Below are positions 38,001 to 46,820 of a stretch of 64,000 nt of DNA, in pieces. Position 1 is the stretch's first letter, and each line of letters opens with the position of its first letter. The stretch spans positions 992,001 to 1,056,000 of the forward strand of contig NZ_CP186274.1 in the NCBI RefSeq assembly GCF_049331405.1. Reading direction: 5' to 3'. Origin of the DNA: PoT sp049331405 (GTDB taxonomy: Bacteria; Planctomycetota; Planctomycetia; Isosphaerales; Isosphaeraceae). A program made the translations under genes and the position numbers. The notes under the pieces are model-generated. The model did no database searches. It was not told the DNA's origin and was given only the letters and a program-made list of their open reading frames with translations.

Positions 38001-38165
38001 CTGAATGACCTCCTGGCCCACTACAAGGCCCATCCCGACGACGCCAAGGCGCTGTTGACCGAGGGCGAGTCGAAGCCGGATGCGTCCCTCGACCCCTCCC
38101 TGCTGGCCGCATGGACGATGCTGGCGAACGAGTTGATGAACCTCGACGAGGTCCTCAACAAGTAA
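35001..38165 (+). CDS. PSCyt1-DUF1549-LamG-DUF1553 planctomycete cytochrome protein
   Basis: The protein (1054 residues) has a signal peptide (about residues 1-26) and a PSCyt1 domain with a haem site (CFRCHGPDSASRKADLRLD, about residue 45). A DUF1549 domain (about 140-345) and a LamG/concanavalin-like insert (about 430-640) follow, then a C-terminal DUF1553 domain (about 740-1000). This set is nearly confined to Planctomycetes and related phyla and forms pairs with DUF1501 proteins, as here. Proposed roles involve extracellular redox or polysaccharide use; none is proven. ATG 35001 is preferred to 34983 because GGAAGAGGG is at the right distance and the signal peptide begins there. Confidence 0.92.
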   Translation: MKRRLPTWIVPVLSVLGLWPGGAFGEEPIEYNRDIRPILSETCFRCHGPDSASRKADLRLDKRDAAVESKAIVPGDPDASELIARIFTHEADELMPPPAIKKELTEEQKQLLKRWVASGAEYQPHWSLVAPKKPEIPAVKNQAWSRNAVDRFILAKLEANGLAPAPEADRRTLARRLSLDLTGLPPEPAQVEAFATDTSLDYYEKYVDSLMKSSRWGEHRARYWLDAARYGDTHGIHIDNYRENWIYRNWVIGAFNRNLPFDRFTIEQLAGDLLPNATLDQRIASGFNRCNITTSEGGAIDEEYLVLYTRDRTETTSQVFLGLTAGCAVCHDHKFDPLSQKEFYAMAAFFNNTTQAAMDGNIKDTPPVVMVPKEEDRPRWDALGGLIAEAKKGAEDRKKAATADFDKWLAQTDPHAIEGTIPGDGLKLHARLSEGSGDALNLTVDGKPQTVALASAAWEPGYVGASAFKAQTRSLAEVAEPGDFDKGQPFSYGAWVKVPRPGMSGAIFARMDDQHDFRGWDLWIQDNRVGAHIIHRWPDDALKVVANKQQLKPNEWYHLFITYDGSGKAAGVSIYINGQLQEKTVEADALKSTIETKIPLKLAQRHTSSRLDDISLEDLRIYGKVLPAPDVDRLAKLTRISWLLGKAAAQRAEPEKAELFQYWLTGFDKPYAEANAKVAALEQEQAAIKTKATVAHVMQEKADSAMAFVLHRGDYDKRRDKVTPSTPAALPAMPDDLPRNRLGFAQWLLRPENPLTTRVTVNRIWLEVFGAGIVRTAGDFGITGELPSHPELLDWMAVELRESGWDLKKFYKMLVTSATYRQAALTTPEKLAKDPANKLLSRGPRFRMDAEMVRDYALSTSGLLAEKLGGPSVKPYQPDGVWEAVAMIGSDTRDYRRDSGESLYRRSLYTFWKRSAPPASMDIFNAPSRESCTVRRERTNTPLQALVTLNDPQFVEAARNLAQRALKEGGAAPAGPVEYMARRLLSRSLKPEEKPIVDASLNDLLAHYKAHPDDAKALLTEGESKPDASLDPSLLAAWTMLANELMNLDEVLNK

Positions 38166-38257
38166 GCAACCCTTGTCGGAGGGGACGGCGCCTGGTCGTC
38201 CCCTCCGCCCGAGACATTCACGGTCGACACCGAGCCAGATATCCGGGAGATCGGGAC

Positions 38258-39715
38258 ATGAGCCTCTTGCACGAGTGGATCCAGAACGAGACGCGCAGGC
38301 AGTTCTTCAGCAGGGGTTCGAACGCGGTCGGCTGGGCGGCGCTCAGCTCCTTGCTGGGGGACAAGCTGGGGAAGTCGGCCCAGGCCTCACCCTCGGTGCC
38401 GGCCGGCCTGCCCCACTTCCCGGCCAAGGCCAAGCACGTCATCTACCTGCACATGGTCGGCGGCCCCTCGCAGCTCGACCTCTATGACTACAAGCCGAAG
38501 ATGGCGGAGTGGTACGACAAGGACCTGCCCGACTCCGTCCGCAAAGGCCAGCGTCTGACGACGATGACCTCGGGGCAGACCCGGTTCCCGATCGCCCCGT
38601 CGAAGTACAAGTTCCAGCAGCACGGCCAGAGCGGCATGTGGGTCACGGAGCTGCTGCCCCACACGGCGAAGATGGTCGATGACATGTGCTTCATCCGGAG
38701 CATGAACACCGACGCCATCAACCACGAGCCGGCCATCACCTACATGCAGACGGGTAACCAGGTGACGGGGCGTCCTTGCCTCGGCTCGTGGGTCTCGTAC
38801 GGCCTGGGCTCGGAGAATGACAACCTGCCGACGTTCGTCGTCCTGGTGGCCAAGCCGTCGAACACCGAGCAGGTCCAGGCGATCTCGGCCAGGCTCTGGT
38901 CGTCGGGCTACCTCCCCGGCGAGCATGCGGGCGTCTCCTTCCGCACGGGGGGCGACCCGATCCTTTATATCAATAACCCCAAGGGCGTCACCTCCGAGGT
39001 CCGGCGCCGGACCCTCGACGGCCTCAAGGCCATGAATGAGATGACGTACCGCGCGGCCGGCGACCCCGAGACGCACACCCGGATCCAGCAGTACGAGCTG
39101 GCCTTCCGGATGCAGTCGAGCGTCCCCGAGCTGACGGCCGTCGTCAACGAGCCCGAGTCGACCTACAAGCTCTACGGGGACGAGGCCAAGAAGCCCGGCT
39201 CGTTCGCCCACACGGCCTTGCTGGCCCGGCGGATGGTCGAGCGAGGCGTCCGCTTCGTGCAGATCTATCACAACAACTGGGACACGCACGGCAACGTCTC
39301 GGGCCGCCTCCCGGACCAGTGCAGGGACGTGGACCAGGCCTGCTGGGGCCTGATCCAGGACCTCAAGCAGCGCGGGCTCTATGACGAGACCCTCGTCATC
39401 TGGGGGGGCGAGTTCGGCCGGACGATCTACTCGCAGGGCGGGCTGAGCAAGGATAACTACGGCCGCGACCACCACCCGCGCTGCTTCACCATGTGGATGG
39501 CAGGCGGCGGCTCCAAGGCCGGCACCGTCTACGGCGAGACCGACGACTTCTCGTACAACATCGTGAAAGACCCGGTCCACATCCACGACTTCCACGCGAC
39601 CGTCCTGCAACTCCTGGGCTTCGACCACGAGCGGTTCACCTTCCGCTTCCAGGGGCTCGACCAGAAGCTGACGGGCGTCGAGCCGGCCAAGGTCATCCAG
39701 GCGCTCCTGGCCTGA
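38258..39715 (+). CDS. DUF1501 protein (sulfatase-like fold), Tat-type leader
   Basis: The 485-residue protein starts with a twin-arginine-like leader (ETRRQFFSRGSNAVGW) and continues with DUF1501 blocks: YLHMVGGPSQLDLYD, a DDMCFIRSM block, GVRFVQIYHNNWDTHG and VIWGGEFGRT. DUF1501 proteins share the alkaline-phosphatase/sulfatase fold but usually lack a proven activity. It follows the PSCyt gene by 92 nt and is probably co-transcribed with it. The start follows GGGAGATCGGGAC. Confidence 0.92.
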   Translation: MSLLHEWIQNETRRQFFSRGSNAVGWAALSSLLGDKLGKSAQASPSVPAGLPHFPAKAKHVIYLHMVGGPSQLDLYDYKPKMAEWYDKDLPDSVRKGQRLTTMTSGQTRFPIAPSKYKFQQHGQSGMWVTELLPHTAKMVDDMCFIRSMNTDAINHEPAITYMQTGNQVTGRPCLGSWVSYGLGSENDNLPTFVVLVAKPSNTEQVQAISARLWSSGYLPGEHAGVSFRTGGDPILYINNPKGVTSEVRRRTLDGLKAMNEMTYRAAGDPETHTRIQQYELAFRMQSSVPELTAVVNEPESTYKLYGDEAKKPGSFAHTALLARRMVERGVRFVQIYHNNWDTHGNVSGRLPDQCRDVDQACWGLIQDLKQRGLYDETLVIWGGEFGRTIYSQGGLSKDNYGRDHHPRCFTMWMAGGGSKAGTVYGETDDFSYNIVKDPVHIHDFHATVLQLLGFDHERFTFRFQGLDQKLTGVEPAKVIQALLA

Positions 39716-39732
39716 GCCTCCCTTCGAAACCA

Positions 39733-39781
39733 ACGAAACGCCCCGGCCCGGCGGTAGCCAAGTCGGGGCGTCTTCGTTTCG
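39733..39781. terminator. Convergent terminator
   Basis: ACGCCCCG and CGGGGCGT form an 8-bp core with flanking GAAACG/CGTTTC-type complement; it lies between the DUF1501 stop and the convergent membrane-protein stop and may serve both. Confidence 0.5.
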
Positions 39782-39786
39782 AATGG

Positions 39787-40710
39787 TCAGAGCCCGACGG
39801 GCTCGACGAGCGGCGATAATCGACGACCGGCCCTGGGCCTCCGGATCCTCAATGGGCCTGGCGGCTCCTCCCTCATCCGCCCCATTGCGTAAGTCGACGC
39901 CCAACGATCCCAGTTCCTGCGGAGCAGGAGCCAGGCTCCCGACCGGCTCCAGCCGAGACTCAACAAGGCGACGCTCGCCAGCAAGTAGCCGCCGAGCGTG
40001 GCCCAGGCCAGGCCGACATGAGGACTACTCAACCGGAAGACGGCGAGGAAGGCGATCATCCCCCAACTGCCCGGCGGGAGCGCCCTGGCCATGCGGGTGG
40101 CCTCCGCCTCGCCTCCTTCCAGGTGCGTGACGACGAGGATGGCCAGGGTCATGCCCGGGAAGGGACTGATCAGGCCGGCCCACCTCGGTCCGCACGAGTC
40201 CCGCAAGGTCTCGACGGCGACGAGGTAGGCGACCGGCACGATCGTCCGCAAGGCCAGGCAGCGGAATCGCGAAGGTGCGGCCGAGGCTGGGCCTGCCAGG
40301 GCCATCGGCAATCGTTTCGAGGCATGACAGGCCGTCGCGACGGCCCCGACGGCGATCGCGAGGCAGGCGAGTGCCCCCGGCGGCGGCAGGAGGCTGAACC
40401 CCCAGGCCACCGCGACATAAGCACCCACGGCGGCGACGGCCGCTTCCGGAAGACGCCACCCGAAGCCGAGCACCCGGGCATACGCGAATGGCAAAACCAC
40501 CGCGCCGACGAGGCCGAGCAGGCTGGCCTCGGCCATCTCCGCGGAGTCATCGATCCCGCGCTCGTGGCCGCAGGTCACGAGAACGAGGGCCGTGGAACTC
40601 GGGAGGCCCAGGAGCAGGCCCCCTCGCCGAGGGCCGAGCCTCCGGCCCAGCCAGCGGGTCCCGTGCGTGAATAGCACGAGGAAGACCGCCTTGATCACGA
40701 GGCTGCTCAT
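39787..40710 (-). CDS. Multi-pass inner-membrane protein with an internal repeat
   Basis: The 307-residue protein is almost entirely hydrophobic with about eight to ten helices. Two halves resemble each other: a GPRRGGLLLGLPSSTALVLVT block in the first and a GPRWAGLISPFPGMTLAILVV block in the second. Each is followed by a short acidic segment and a further helix (AEASLLGLVGAVV and ALPPGSWGMIAFL). This suggests a duplicated small membrane module, similar in feel to DUF3147/GlpM-type proteins. Substrate unknown. The frame between 40711 and 41096 holds no gene. Confidence 0.65.
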   Translation of the reverse strand: MSSLVIKAVFLVLFTHGTRWLGRRLGPRRGGLLLGLPSSTALVLVTCGHERGIDDSAEMAEASLLGLVGAVVLPFAYARVLGFGWRLPEAAVAAVGAYVAVAWGFSLLPPPGALACLAIAVGAVATACHASKRLPMALAGPASAAPSRFRCLALRTIVPVAYLVAVETLRDSCGPRWAGLISPFPGMTLAILVVTHLEGGEAEATRMARALPPGSWGMIAFLAVFRLSSPHVGLAWATLGGYLLASVALLSLGWSRSGAWLLLRRNWDRWASTYAMGRMREEPPGPLRIRRPRAGRRLSPLVEPVGL

Positions 40711-41096
40711 GGGGCAGCCTCCCTTCGCGTCCTTGCACGACAGCAGAGGTGGTTCTTGGTCGCCCTTCGCGTGGCAGCGTCACGCGAAACGCGCGCAGCA
40801 ATACCGACAGTCGGTGGTGGGGCAAGGCCATCTCGGAGTGGCATGAGCGTCGTGGGGCGAGGATCAATGGGTGGAGTTCAGAACGCTCCGACCGATCTTC
40901 GATGCGCGGAGCCAGTGGGGATGGCCGCGTACCGAAGGATCGCCGACGGGCCCGGCCCGAGGCTGTCCGCCCCTTCGGGCCCGTCATCATTCACGATCGG
41001 ATTCGGAGGATGGAAGACTTGAGGTGTTCGCGAGGAATTTACGGATTGCGGGCGAGTTTGCGGGAGTCTGTCGCCTTTCCGAATCGGCGTCCAAGG

Positions 41097-41765
41097 TTAT
41101 TTGGATGAATCCAGGGCGCGGATGCGAATGTCGCGGAACTCGATCGTGCCGCCGTGGTTCTGGAGGCAGACGTAGCCCTTGAGCGGCTTATCCTTGAGGG
41201 CGGCGATCTCGGACTGGTCGACGTCGATGATTTCCACGCCGTTGAGCGTGATCTTGATCCGCGACCCCTTGCAGGCGATGTCGATCTGATTCCATTCGCG
41301 TGCCGGCTTGATCGAGTTCTCCTTGGGGGCGACGTAGCGGTAGAGCGAGCCCGTGCTGTGCGCGGTCGGGGCCTTGCCCGCGTCGTCCATGAGCTGGATC
41401 TCGTAGCTATAGAAGGAAGGCCGCGTCGCCCTGGATTTATCCGGCTCGAAGTTGCGGGTCCGGATGCCGAGGCCGCTGTTGCAGCCGGGGGCCATGCGGA
41501 ACTCGAGGTGGAACTCGAAGTCGCTGAATTCGCGGCGATCGTAGCGGAGGAACCCGAAGCCTTGCCCCTGGCAGTAGATGGCCCCGTCCTTCACGGTCCA
41601 GACCGGCTGCTTCGCGCCGTCCTGCTCGCGCTGGGTCACTCCCTCGGCGACCCAGCCTTCCAGGTCCTTGCCGTTGAAGAGCGGCTGGTACTCCTCCGCG
41701 GCCTGCAACTGCGCCGAGAGGGTCACGAGGAGGATCGAGGCCGCGATCGTCCAACGATAGGGCAT
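41097..41765 (-). CDS. Secreted 3-keto-disaccharide hydrolase-like protein (DUF1080)
   Basis: The 222-residue protein has a signal peptide (about residues 1-22) and the DUF1080 blocks PLFNGKDLEGWV, FEFHLEFRMAPGCNSG (neighbouring GLGIRT), and KGYVCLQNHGGTIEFRDIRIR near the C terminus. The concanavalin-like fold of this family acts on sugars; some members hydrolyse 3-keto-glycosides. The start at 41765 is chosen because the signal peptide begins there. It is alone, with a long upstream gap to a terminator. Confidence 0.9.
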   Translation of the reverse strand: MPYRWTIAASILLVTLSAQLQAAEEYQPLFNGKDLEGWVAEGVTQREQDGAKQPVWTVKDGAIYCQGQGFGFLRYDRREFSDFEFHLEFRMAPGCNSGLGIRTRNFEPDKSRATRPSFYSYEIQLMDDAGKAPTAHSTGSLYRYVAPKENSIKPAREWNQIDIACKGSRIKITLNGVEIIDVDQSEIAALKDKPLKGYVCLQNHGGTIEFRDIRIRALDSSK

Positions 41766-41944
41766 GGTTCGGATCTCTCGCCGGGACATGTGTATTGTCG
41801 GTTGATGCGATGGAAGAGGGGCGCGGACCGGGCTTCGCGCTTTCAAGCGTGACAGGTCCGATGTATTGACACCCTTCGGAGTAGGATCTTAACGGGCGAG
41901 GGGGGCTCGGGCCACACCTTGTCGAGCCCCGGTACCAACGAAAT

Positions 41945-41979
41945 GAGGCCGTCCCCGCGAAGGTCGCGGGGACGGCCTC
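41945..41979. terminator. Strong terminator of the sulfatase gene
   Basis: A perfect 16-bp stem (GAGGCCGTCCCCGCGA and complement) with a 3-nt loop, 31 nt after the sulfatase stop. The minus-strand transcript continues into AUUU. Confidence 0.8.
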
Positions 41980-42010
41980 TCTGTTGTGAGCGGCTCACAA
42001 GGTGCGAGGC

Positions 42011-43441
42011 TTATTGCTCGCGCTGGGTGGGGGCCTCGGCGGCGTTCTGCTCGGGGAGCGAACGCTTGAGGGTCGCGATGATTTCCTTCGACTTCGGATC
42101 CTTGGCGAGGTTCTCATACTCCTTCGGATCCGCGTCGTGGTCGTACAACTCCTCGGTGCCGTCGGCGTAGCGGATATAACGCCAGCGCTCGTTGCGGACC
42201 GCGTGGTTGTTACGCCCGAAGGTTGTCACGGCGGGGTGATCCCAGGTCGCGGCCGGGTCTTCGAGCAAGGGGACGATGCTGTTCCCCTCGAGCCCCGACT
42301 TGGGCGGGAGGCCGCAGAGCTCGACCAGGGTCGGGTAGAGGTCGAGGAGTGTGATCGTGCGGTCGGAGCGGGTCCCGGCGTGGGTCTTGCCCGGAGCGAT
42401 GACGATGAGCGAGGTCCGCGTGGCCTCTTCCCAGAGGGCGAACTTGCGCCAGTGTTCCTTCTGGCCGAGGTGCCAGCCGTGATCGCCCCAGAGGACGATG
42501 ATGGTTTCCTTGCCGTCGGGCGTGGCGTCGAGGGCGTCGAGCAGGCGGCCGATCTGGGCGTCGGCGAACGAGATGCTCGCGAGGTAGGCCTGGACGGCCT
42601 TCTCCCACTGGTGATGCTCGACCACCTGGCGATGATCCTTGTCGCGCTTGGCCATCGCGAGGCCCGCGGCCGGGATGTCGTCGAGGTCGTCCGCCCTGGT
42701 CTCGGGGAGCTTGATCTCCGAGAGCGGGTGGAGGTCGAAGTACTTCCTGGGGACGTACCAGGGGAGGTGGGGCTTGATCAGGCCGACCGCCAGGAAGTAG
42801 GGCTTATCCTCGGGCCGCTTCTTGAGGTAGTCGATCGCCCAGTTGACGACCTTGGTGTCCCCCATCTCCTCGTCGGGGACGTCGAGCGGGCCCCAGTCGA
42901 AGTGGGCGGTGTTCGGGATGCCGTTGACGGGCGTCTTGGCCGGGTGCGGGTTGGCCTTCTCCCGATACCACTGGTGCCACGACTGCGGGTCGTTGTAGGC
43001 GTTGTGGAAGATCTTGCCGCCGCCCACGACGTGATAGCCGGCCGCCATGAAATGCTGCGGCAGGGTCACGGCGTCCTTCAGCACGGGGCGCCAGGGCTGG
43101 TTGTTCTGGTAGACCCCGGTGGTCGAGGGCCGCAGGCCCGTCAAGAGGCTGGCGCGGGACGGGTTGCAGAGCGGCGCCGAGCAGTAGGCCTTGTTGAAGA
43201 CCACACCTCGCCTGGCGAGCCGGTCCATGTTCGGCGTGAGCGTGCCCGGATGGCCGCCGAGGAACCCCGTCCAGTCGTTGAGGTCGTCCAGGGCGAGGAA
43301 GAGCACGTTCGGCCGCTTGGCCGCGTCCTGGGCCTTCTCGCCTGCTGGCGCATCGGCCGCCAGCACCGGGGCGGACAGCAGGGCGGCGATTGCTCCCGCA
43401 ATCGCCAGCCGCAGGCCGTCCGAGAGTCGCGAACGGATCAT
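42011..43441 (-). CDS. Sulfatase (iduronate-2-sulfatase-like)
   Basis: The 476-residue protein has a signal peptide (about residues 1-28), the N-terminal metal block NVLFLALDD, the formylglycine motif CNPSRASLLTG (Cys is converted by a maturase) and a WGDHGWHLG metal block. The order and length match iduronate-2-sulfatase-like enzymes. It removes sulfate esters from polysaccharides outside the cytoplasm, a known feature of Planctomycetes. No maturase is in the window. Exact substrate unknown. Confidence 0.93.
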   Translation of the reverse strand: MIRSRLSDGLRLAIAGAIAALLSAPVLAADAPAGEKAQDAAKRPNVLFLALDDLNDWTGFLGGHPGTLTPNMDRLARRGVVFNKAYCSAPLCNPSRASLLTGLRPSTTGVYQNNQPWRPVLKDAVTLPQHFMAAGYHVVGGGKIFHNAYNDPQSWHQWYREKANPHPAKTPVNGIPNTAHFDWGPLDVPDEEMGDTKVVNWAIDYLKKRPEDKPYFLAVGLIKPHLPWYVPRKYFDLHPLSEIKLPETRADDLDDIPAAGLAMAKRDKDHRQVVEHHQWEKAVQAYLASISFADAQIGRLLDALDATPDGKETIIVLWGDHGWHLGQKEHWRKFALWEEATRTSLIVIAPGKTHAGTRSDRTITLLDLYPTLVELCGLPPKSGLEGNSIVPLLEDPAATWDHPAVTTFGRNNHAVRNERWRYIRYADGTEELYDHDADPKEYENLAKDPKSKEIIATLKRSLPEQNAAEAPTQREQ

Positions 43442-43548
43442 CGGAGAAATACCCCTCTGCGCATGTTGGAAGTCGGCTGTCGCGTCTCGAGACCCCCTTG
43501 AGGAGCGACGTCCCCGCCCGGGGCGGCCGCAAGCTCGGGGGGGAAATC

Positions 43549-44055
43549 TCAGCTCCGGCGTGACCTGGCTTTGCCCTTGCCCTTGGCCGTCTCCTTGAGC
43601 GAGGTCAACTCGAACGGGAACTGGTTGTTCCCTTCTCGCTTGACCTCGGCGCGGAGCGTCGTCTGGACGTTGTAGCGCGTCGGGACGATGTTCACGACCT
43701 CGTCGATCATGACGGACGGGTCATCGAGGCTGGGCACCTGCTTCCCGGTCGACTTCGAGGAGAGGATGACGACCTTGTAAGCACCGGGCTGGGGGCCGCC
43801 GTCGGCGCCAATCTCATACTTTCCGTCGACGATCTCGCCGACCGCGGGGGCCCCTTCGCCCTCGGGCAGGAACGTGATCGAGCCCGTCTCGAGCGGCTTC
43901 TGGTCGATGACCACGTTGCCGGAGACCGGAAGCCTCGAGCCGTCGCCCCCGCCGCAGCCGACGCTCAGGAGCGCCAGGGCCGCGGCGGCCGATGCCGGCC
44001 GGAGGGTGCGGAAGAACTCGTTCAGTCCACTCAGCTTCAATCCTGTGTTCCACAT
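43549..44055 (-). CDS. Small lipoprotein, carboxypeptidase-regulatory-like
   Basis: The 168-residue protein has a hydrophobic leader ending in a Cys-Gly-Gly-Gly lipobox-like site (about residue 34), then a beta-rich domain starting PVSGNVVIDQKPLETGSITF, the pattern of small planctomycete proteins next to DUF1559 genes. Its ATG overlaps the DUF1559 stop as TAATG, so the two are coupled. Ends with a Lys/Arg-rich tail. Role unknown; probably surface-associated. Confidence 0.82.
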   Translation of the reverse strand: MWNTGLKLSGLNEFFRTLRPASAAAALALLSVGCGGGDGSRLPVSGNVVIDQKPLETGSITFLPEGEGAPAVGEIVDGKYEIGADGGPQPGAYKVVILSSKSTGKQVPSLDDPSVMIDEVVNIVPTRYNVQTTLRAEVKREGNNQFPFELTSLKETAKGKGKARSRRS

Positions 44056-45059
44056 TAGAATGCGTCTCCGCTGAGGACTTCGCCGCCCGACTTGCTGCTC
44101 AGGGCGTTCCAATTCGCGGGGTTGATCGAATCCTTGATGAACCGGACCGAGCCGTCGCCGAGCAGCAGGTTCACGCCGCCGGGGTGGAAGCTCCTCGTGG
44201 CGATGTACGAGTTGTTGCCGGAGTTGGTGTCGCGGTTGCACGGGGCCTTGAGGTTGGGGAAGGCCCAGCAGGTGCCGTAGTCGGGCGCGGGGCTGTTGGG
44301 GGTGAGGAAGGTCGAGATCTGGTGCGAAGAATCCTGGTCGCTCCAGATCCGGCCCCGGCGGTCGACCGTGCCGACCGGCTGGCCCGTCGGGTGGGGCGTC
44401 TGCTTCAATTCCGACATCAGGAACGTCTGGCTCAGGCCGTCGGTGATCTCGGCGATGGTCGCGCCATAGTTCAGGCCGAACGGGGCGGGCAGGGGGGACG
44501 TGCCGTAGCCGCCCTGGCCCCAGTTGATGCCGTAGTTGCCCTTCACGTCGTTGATGGCACCGCCGTTGTTGGTGAACATCACCGGGGTGTCATCCGGGCA
44601 GAGGAACGAGTTGACGTACGTCACTCGCGTCGTGCTGTTCGCGTCGGTCTGGAAGCTCAGGTTGTTGTTGTAGCTGTTGTAGAGGTTCCCCTGCTCGAGG
44701 AACGGCAGCAGCATCGTCAGGAACGGCTGCCGGAACGCGACGTTGGCCGGGGTCGTCACCTTGATCGAGCCGGAAGGGAACCGGTTGTGGGCGCCATGGT
44801 AGTTGTGCAAAGCGAGCCCGAGCTGCTTGACGTTGTTCGTGCACTGGATCCGGCGGGCCGCCTCGCGGGCCGCCTGCACGGCGGGCAGCAGCAGGGCGAT
44901 CAAGACGGCGATGATCGCGATCACCACCAGCAGCTCGATCAGCGTGAAACCCGAGCGACCGCAGCACGGACGAACACCCGAGGATCCACCGCGTCCGGCG
45001 ACGCGACGATCATGGCCTTCGGTCGACACAACCAGGGACTCCGACAACTTAACCTGCAT
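44055..45059 (-). CDS. DUF1559 (SBP_bac_10) protein with prepilin-type N terminus
   Basis: The 334-residue protein has a prepilin cleavage/methylation signal (SGFTLIELLVVIAIIAVL) at about residue 36, a long helix, then the DUF1559 domain with CTNNVKQLGLALHNYH, a core with many Asn/Gly and the C-terminal FLLGDGSVRF-type block (here NLLLGDGSVRFIKDS). Planctomycetes carry many copies; they are thought to be exported pseudopilin-like surface proteins. The start at 45059 gives a leader of about 37 residues. It is first in a two-gene unit. Confidence 0.92.
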   Translation of the reverse strand: MQVKLSESLVVSTEGHDRRVAGRGGSSGVRPCCGRSGFTLIELLVVIAIIAVLIALLLPAVQAAREAARRIQCTNNVKQLGLALHNYHGAHNRFPSGSIKVTTPANVAFRQPFLTMLLPFLEQGNLYNSYNNNLSFQTDANSTTRVTYVNSFLCPDDTPVMFTNNGGAINDVKGNYGINWGQGGYGTSPLPAPFGLNYGATIAEITDGLSQTFLMSELKQTPHPTGQPVGTVDRRGRIWSDQDSSHQISTFLTPNSPAPDYGTCWAFPNLKAPCNRDTNSGNNSYIATRSFHPGGVNLLLGDGSVRFIKDSINPANWNALSSKSGGEVLSGDAF

Positions 45060-45374
45060 GGCGAACCACTCCTCCGACAGGGGGGAAAGTCGTCTCGACG
45101 AGCACGAGGAAGGGGAAACCCCTCGTTTTGTCCTCACCTTTCCTCTGCCGATTCTTCCAAGAGACGGTAGGATGATTGACGGTCGAATTGTCACTAAAGC
45201 GACCGTGTTGGTCAAGATATTGCCCTTAATGTCGACCAAATTACTGAGGTAAATTGCCAAAATCTCTGTGATTTGATGACAAAAGTCATCACGGAGGGCG
45301 ATTCGTGAGTGTAATACTTGGCGAAAATTGCTTGTGGGAAAGACTTTGCGGTGATCATGCCTGAGTGAAACGGA

Positions 45375-45409
45375 AAATCCCCCGATGGCTGTTTGCCATC
45401 GGGGGATTT
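45375..45409. terminator. Strong bidirectional terminator
   Basis: AAATCCCCCGATGGC and its complement form a perfect 15-bp stem with loop TGTTT, 66 nt after the stop of the minus-strand gene at 45475. The A/T ends give U-rich tails in both directions. Confidence 0.9.
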
Positions 45410-45474
45410 GATGTGAATTTCCGGTTGTCGAGGTCGTGCTGCCGGGTGGCGGTCGGTTGGAGGGAGTGGCCGGC

Positions 45475-46584
45475 TTACTTCGAGGGCTTGCCCTTGGCCG
45501 TCACGTCGTCGAAGGTCGGCTTCTGGCCCATGGGGATGGAGAGGACCTTGCCGGAGCCGAAGTCGAGCTTGGTGAGGTCGACCTTGGAGATGCGTTGATC
45601 GTCATAGGTCTTGAAATAGAAGCACTTGTTCGTGATGTCGGCGTAGACGGTCCACTGGGTGATCTCGAGGAACGGGATGCTCGGATCCTTGCTGCGGACG
45701 GCGCCGGCGAAGATGTCGAATGTGTTGAGGATGTGAGCGGCGAGGTTGACGCCCGCCTCGGCCGTGGGGGCGGGCTCGGCGCCCTGACTGAAGGCGACCG
45801 CGCGGATGAAGCGGGAGGGGGGAGTATAGTCGCCGGGCAGGCCGAGCCATCCCGAGCCCTGGCCGAGCGGCCCGAGCTTGATCCCGGCGACGTCCACGGG
45901 GGGGACGTTCGTCGGCGAGAGGTTCACGTAGTTCCGCAGGTTTGTCAGGTGCCAGTCGAACGTCGGCGCGTTGGTGATCACGCCGAGCGGGTTGTCGAAG
46001 ATCCTCATCTCTCCATCGGTGAATTCGATCACCGCGCACGCGCCCGTCGCGTCGTGTAGGATGTAGTGCAGGGGAGGCGTGATCGGCAGGGCCGGGGGGA
46101 TCGTCGTCGCGCCCACCTTGACGGAGGAGGCCGCCTGCTTCGCCTCGGCGACCGTCGCGAACGAGCTCAGGAGCCAGGTCGGGAACTCCCAGGGGGCGAG
46201 GGTCTTTGACTCGTCCTCCTTGCGGATCGTCTGGTACTTGGCGTAGTCGGGGTGGTAGAAGGCGGCCGCGACCAGGCCTTTCTCATTGATCCCGTCGACG
46301 ATCTCGTCGAACCCGTAGGCATTCGCGCCGACGATCCCGTACTTCACGGTCCAGCGCAGGCCGGGGCGGTTCCCGGGGGCGATGCCCACATACTCCTTGC
46401 CGCGCGGGATCACCAGGACCTGCGACTTGAGCGGGTCGGCGAACTCCATCGTCCTGCCGTAGATGATCGCGCCATCCCTGGTCTTCAAGCGGATCCCGGT
46501 GCACGCCTCGGAGATCGTCACGCATCCGACGAGGACGGCGGGCAGGATCAGGGTCGCGGAGACGAAGCGCAGGCCGACTCTCAT
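45475..46584 (-). CDS. Choloylglycine/penicillin V acylase-like Ntn hydrolase
   Basis: The 369-residue protein has a signal peptide ending SEA and then Cys28-Thr-Gly-Ile, so the new N terminus would be the nucleophile Cys of an Ntn hydrolase. Later blocks fit the family: RTMEF, WTVKYGIVGANAYG (Asn/Arg region), NAPTFDWHLTNL. Members hydrolyse amide bonds in bile salts, penicillin V or acyl-homoserine lactones. The export signal suggests a periplasmic role. Substrate unknown. Confidence 0.88.
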   Translation of the reverse strand: MRVGLRFVSATLILPAVLVGCVTISEACTGIRLKTRDGAIIYGRTMEFADPLKSQVLVIPRGKEYVGIAPGNRPGLRWTVKYGIVGANAYGFDEIVDGINEKGLVAAAFYHPDYAKYQTIRKEDESKTLAPWEFPTWLLSSFATVAEAKQAASSVKVGATTIPPALPITPPLHYILHDATGACAVIEFTDGEMRIFDNPLGVITNAPTFDWHLTNLRNYVNLSPTNVPPVDVAGIKLGPLGQGSGWLGLPGDYTPPSRFIRAVAFSQGAEPAPTAEAGVNLAAHILNTFDIFAGAVRSKDPSIPFLEITQWTVYADITNKCFYFKTYDDQRISKVDLTKLDFGSGKVLSIPMGQKPTFDDVTAKGKPSK

Positions 46585-46820
46585 GGCTCACCCCATCGAT
46601 TGGTTCGGGCAACGGGCGAGGACCCTCGCCGTTTCTTTTCTATTCAAATGATAATTTCAAACGATGAGGAAGCCAGGGGGCTCTGGGCGGGACAATATCG
46701 GAGGGGATGGGCCCTTGCGAGGGGGGTACGCGCCTCAGATCATGTGAAGGCGAGAGCGACCGCCGCGGGAGCTCGACGTAGTCGGATCGGGTCGGATCGG
46801 CCGGCCCAGGAGTTGACCCC

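Noticed and set aside
34998..38033. A 1011-residue minus-strand frame opposite the PSCyt gene at 35001
   Set aside because: Same reason: shadow of a GC-rich coding strand, without protein-like motifs.
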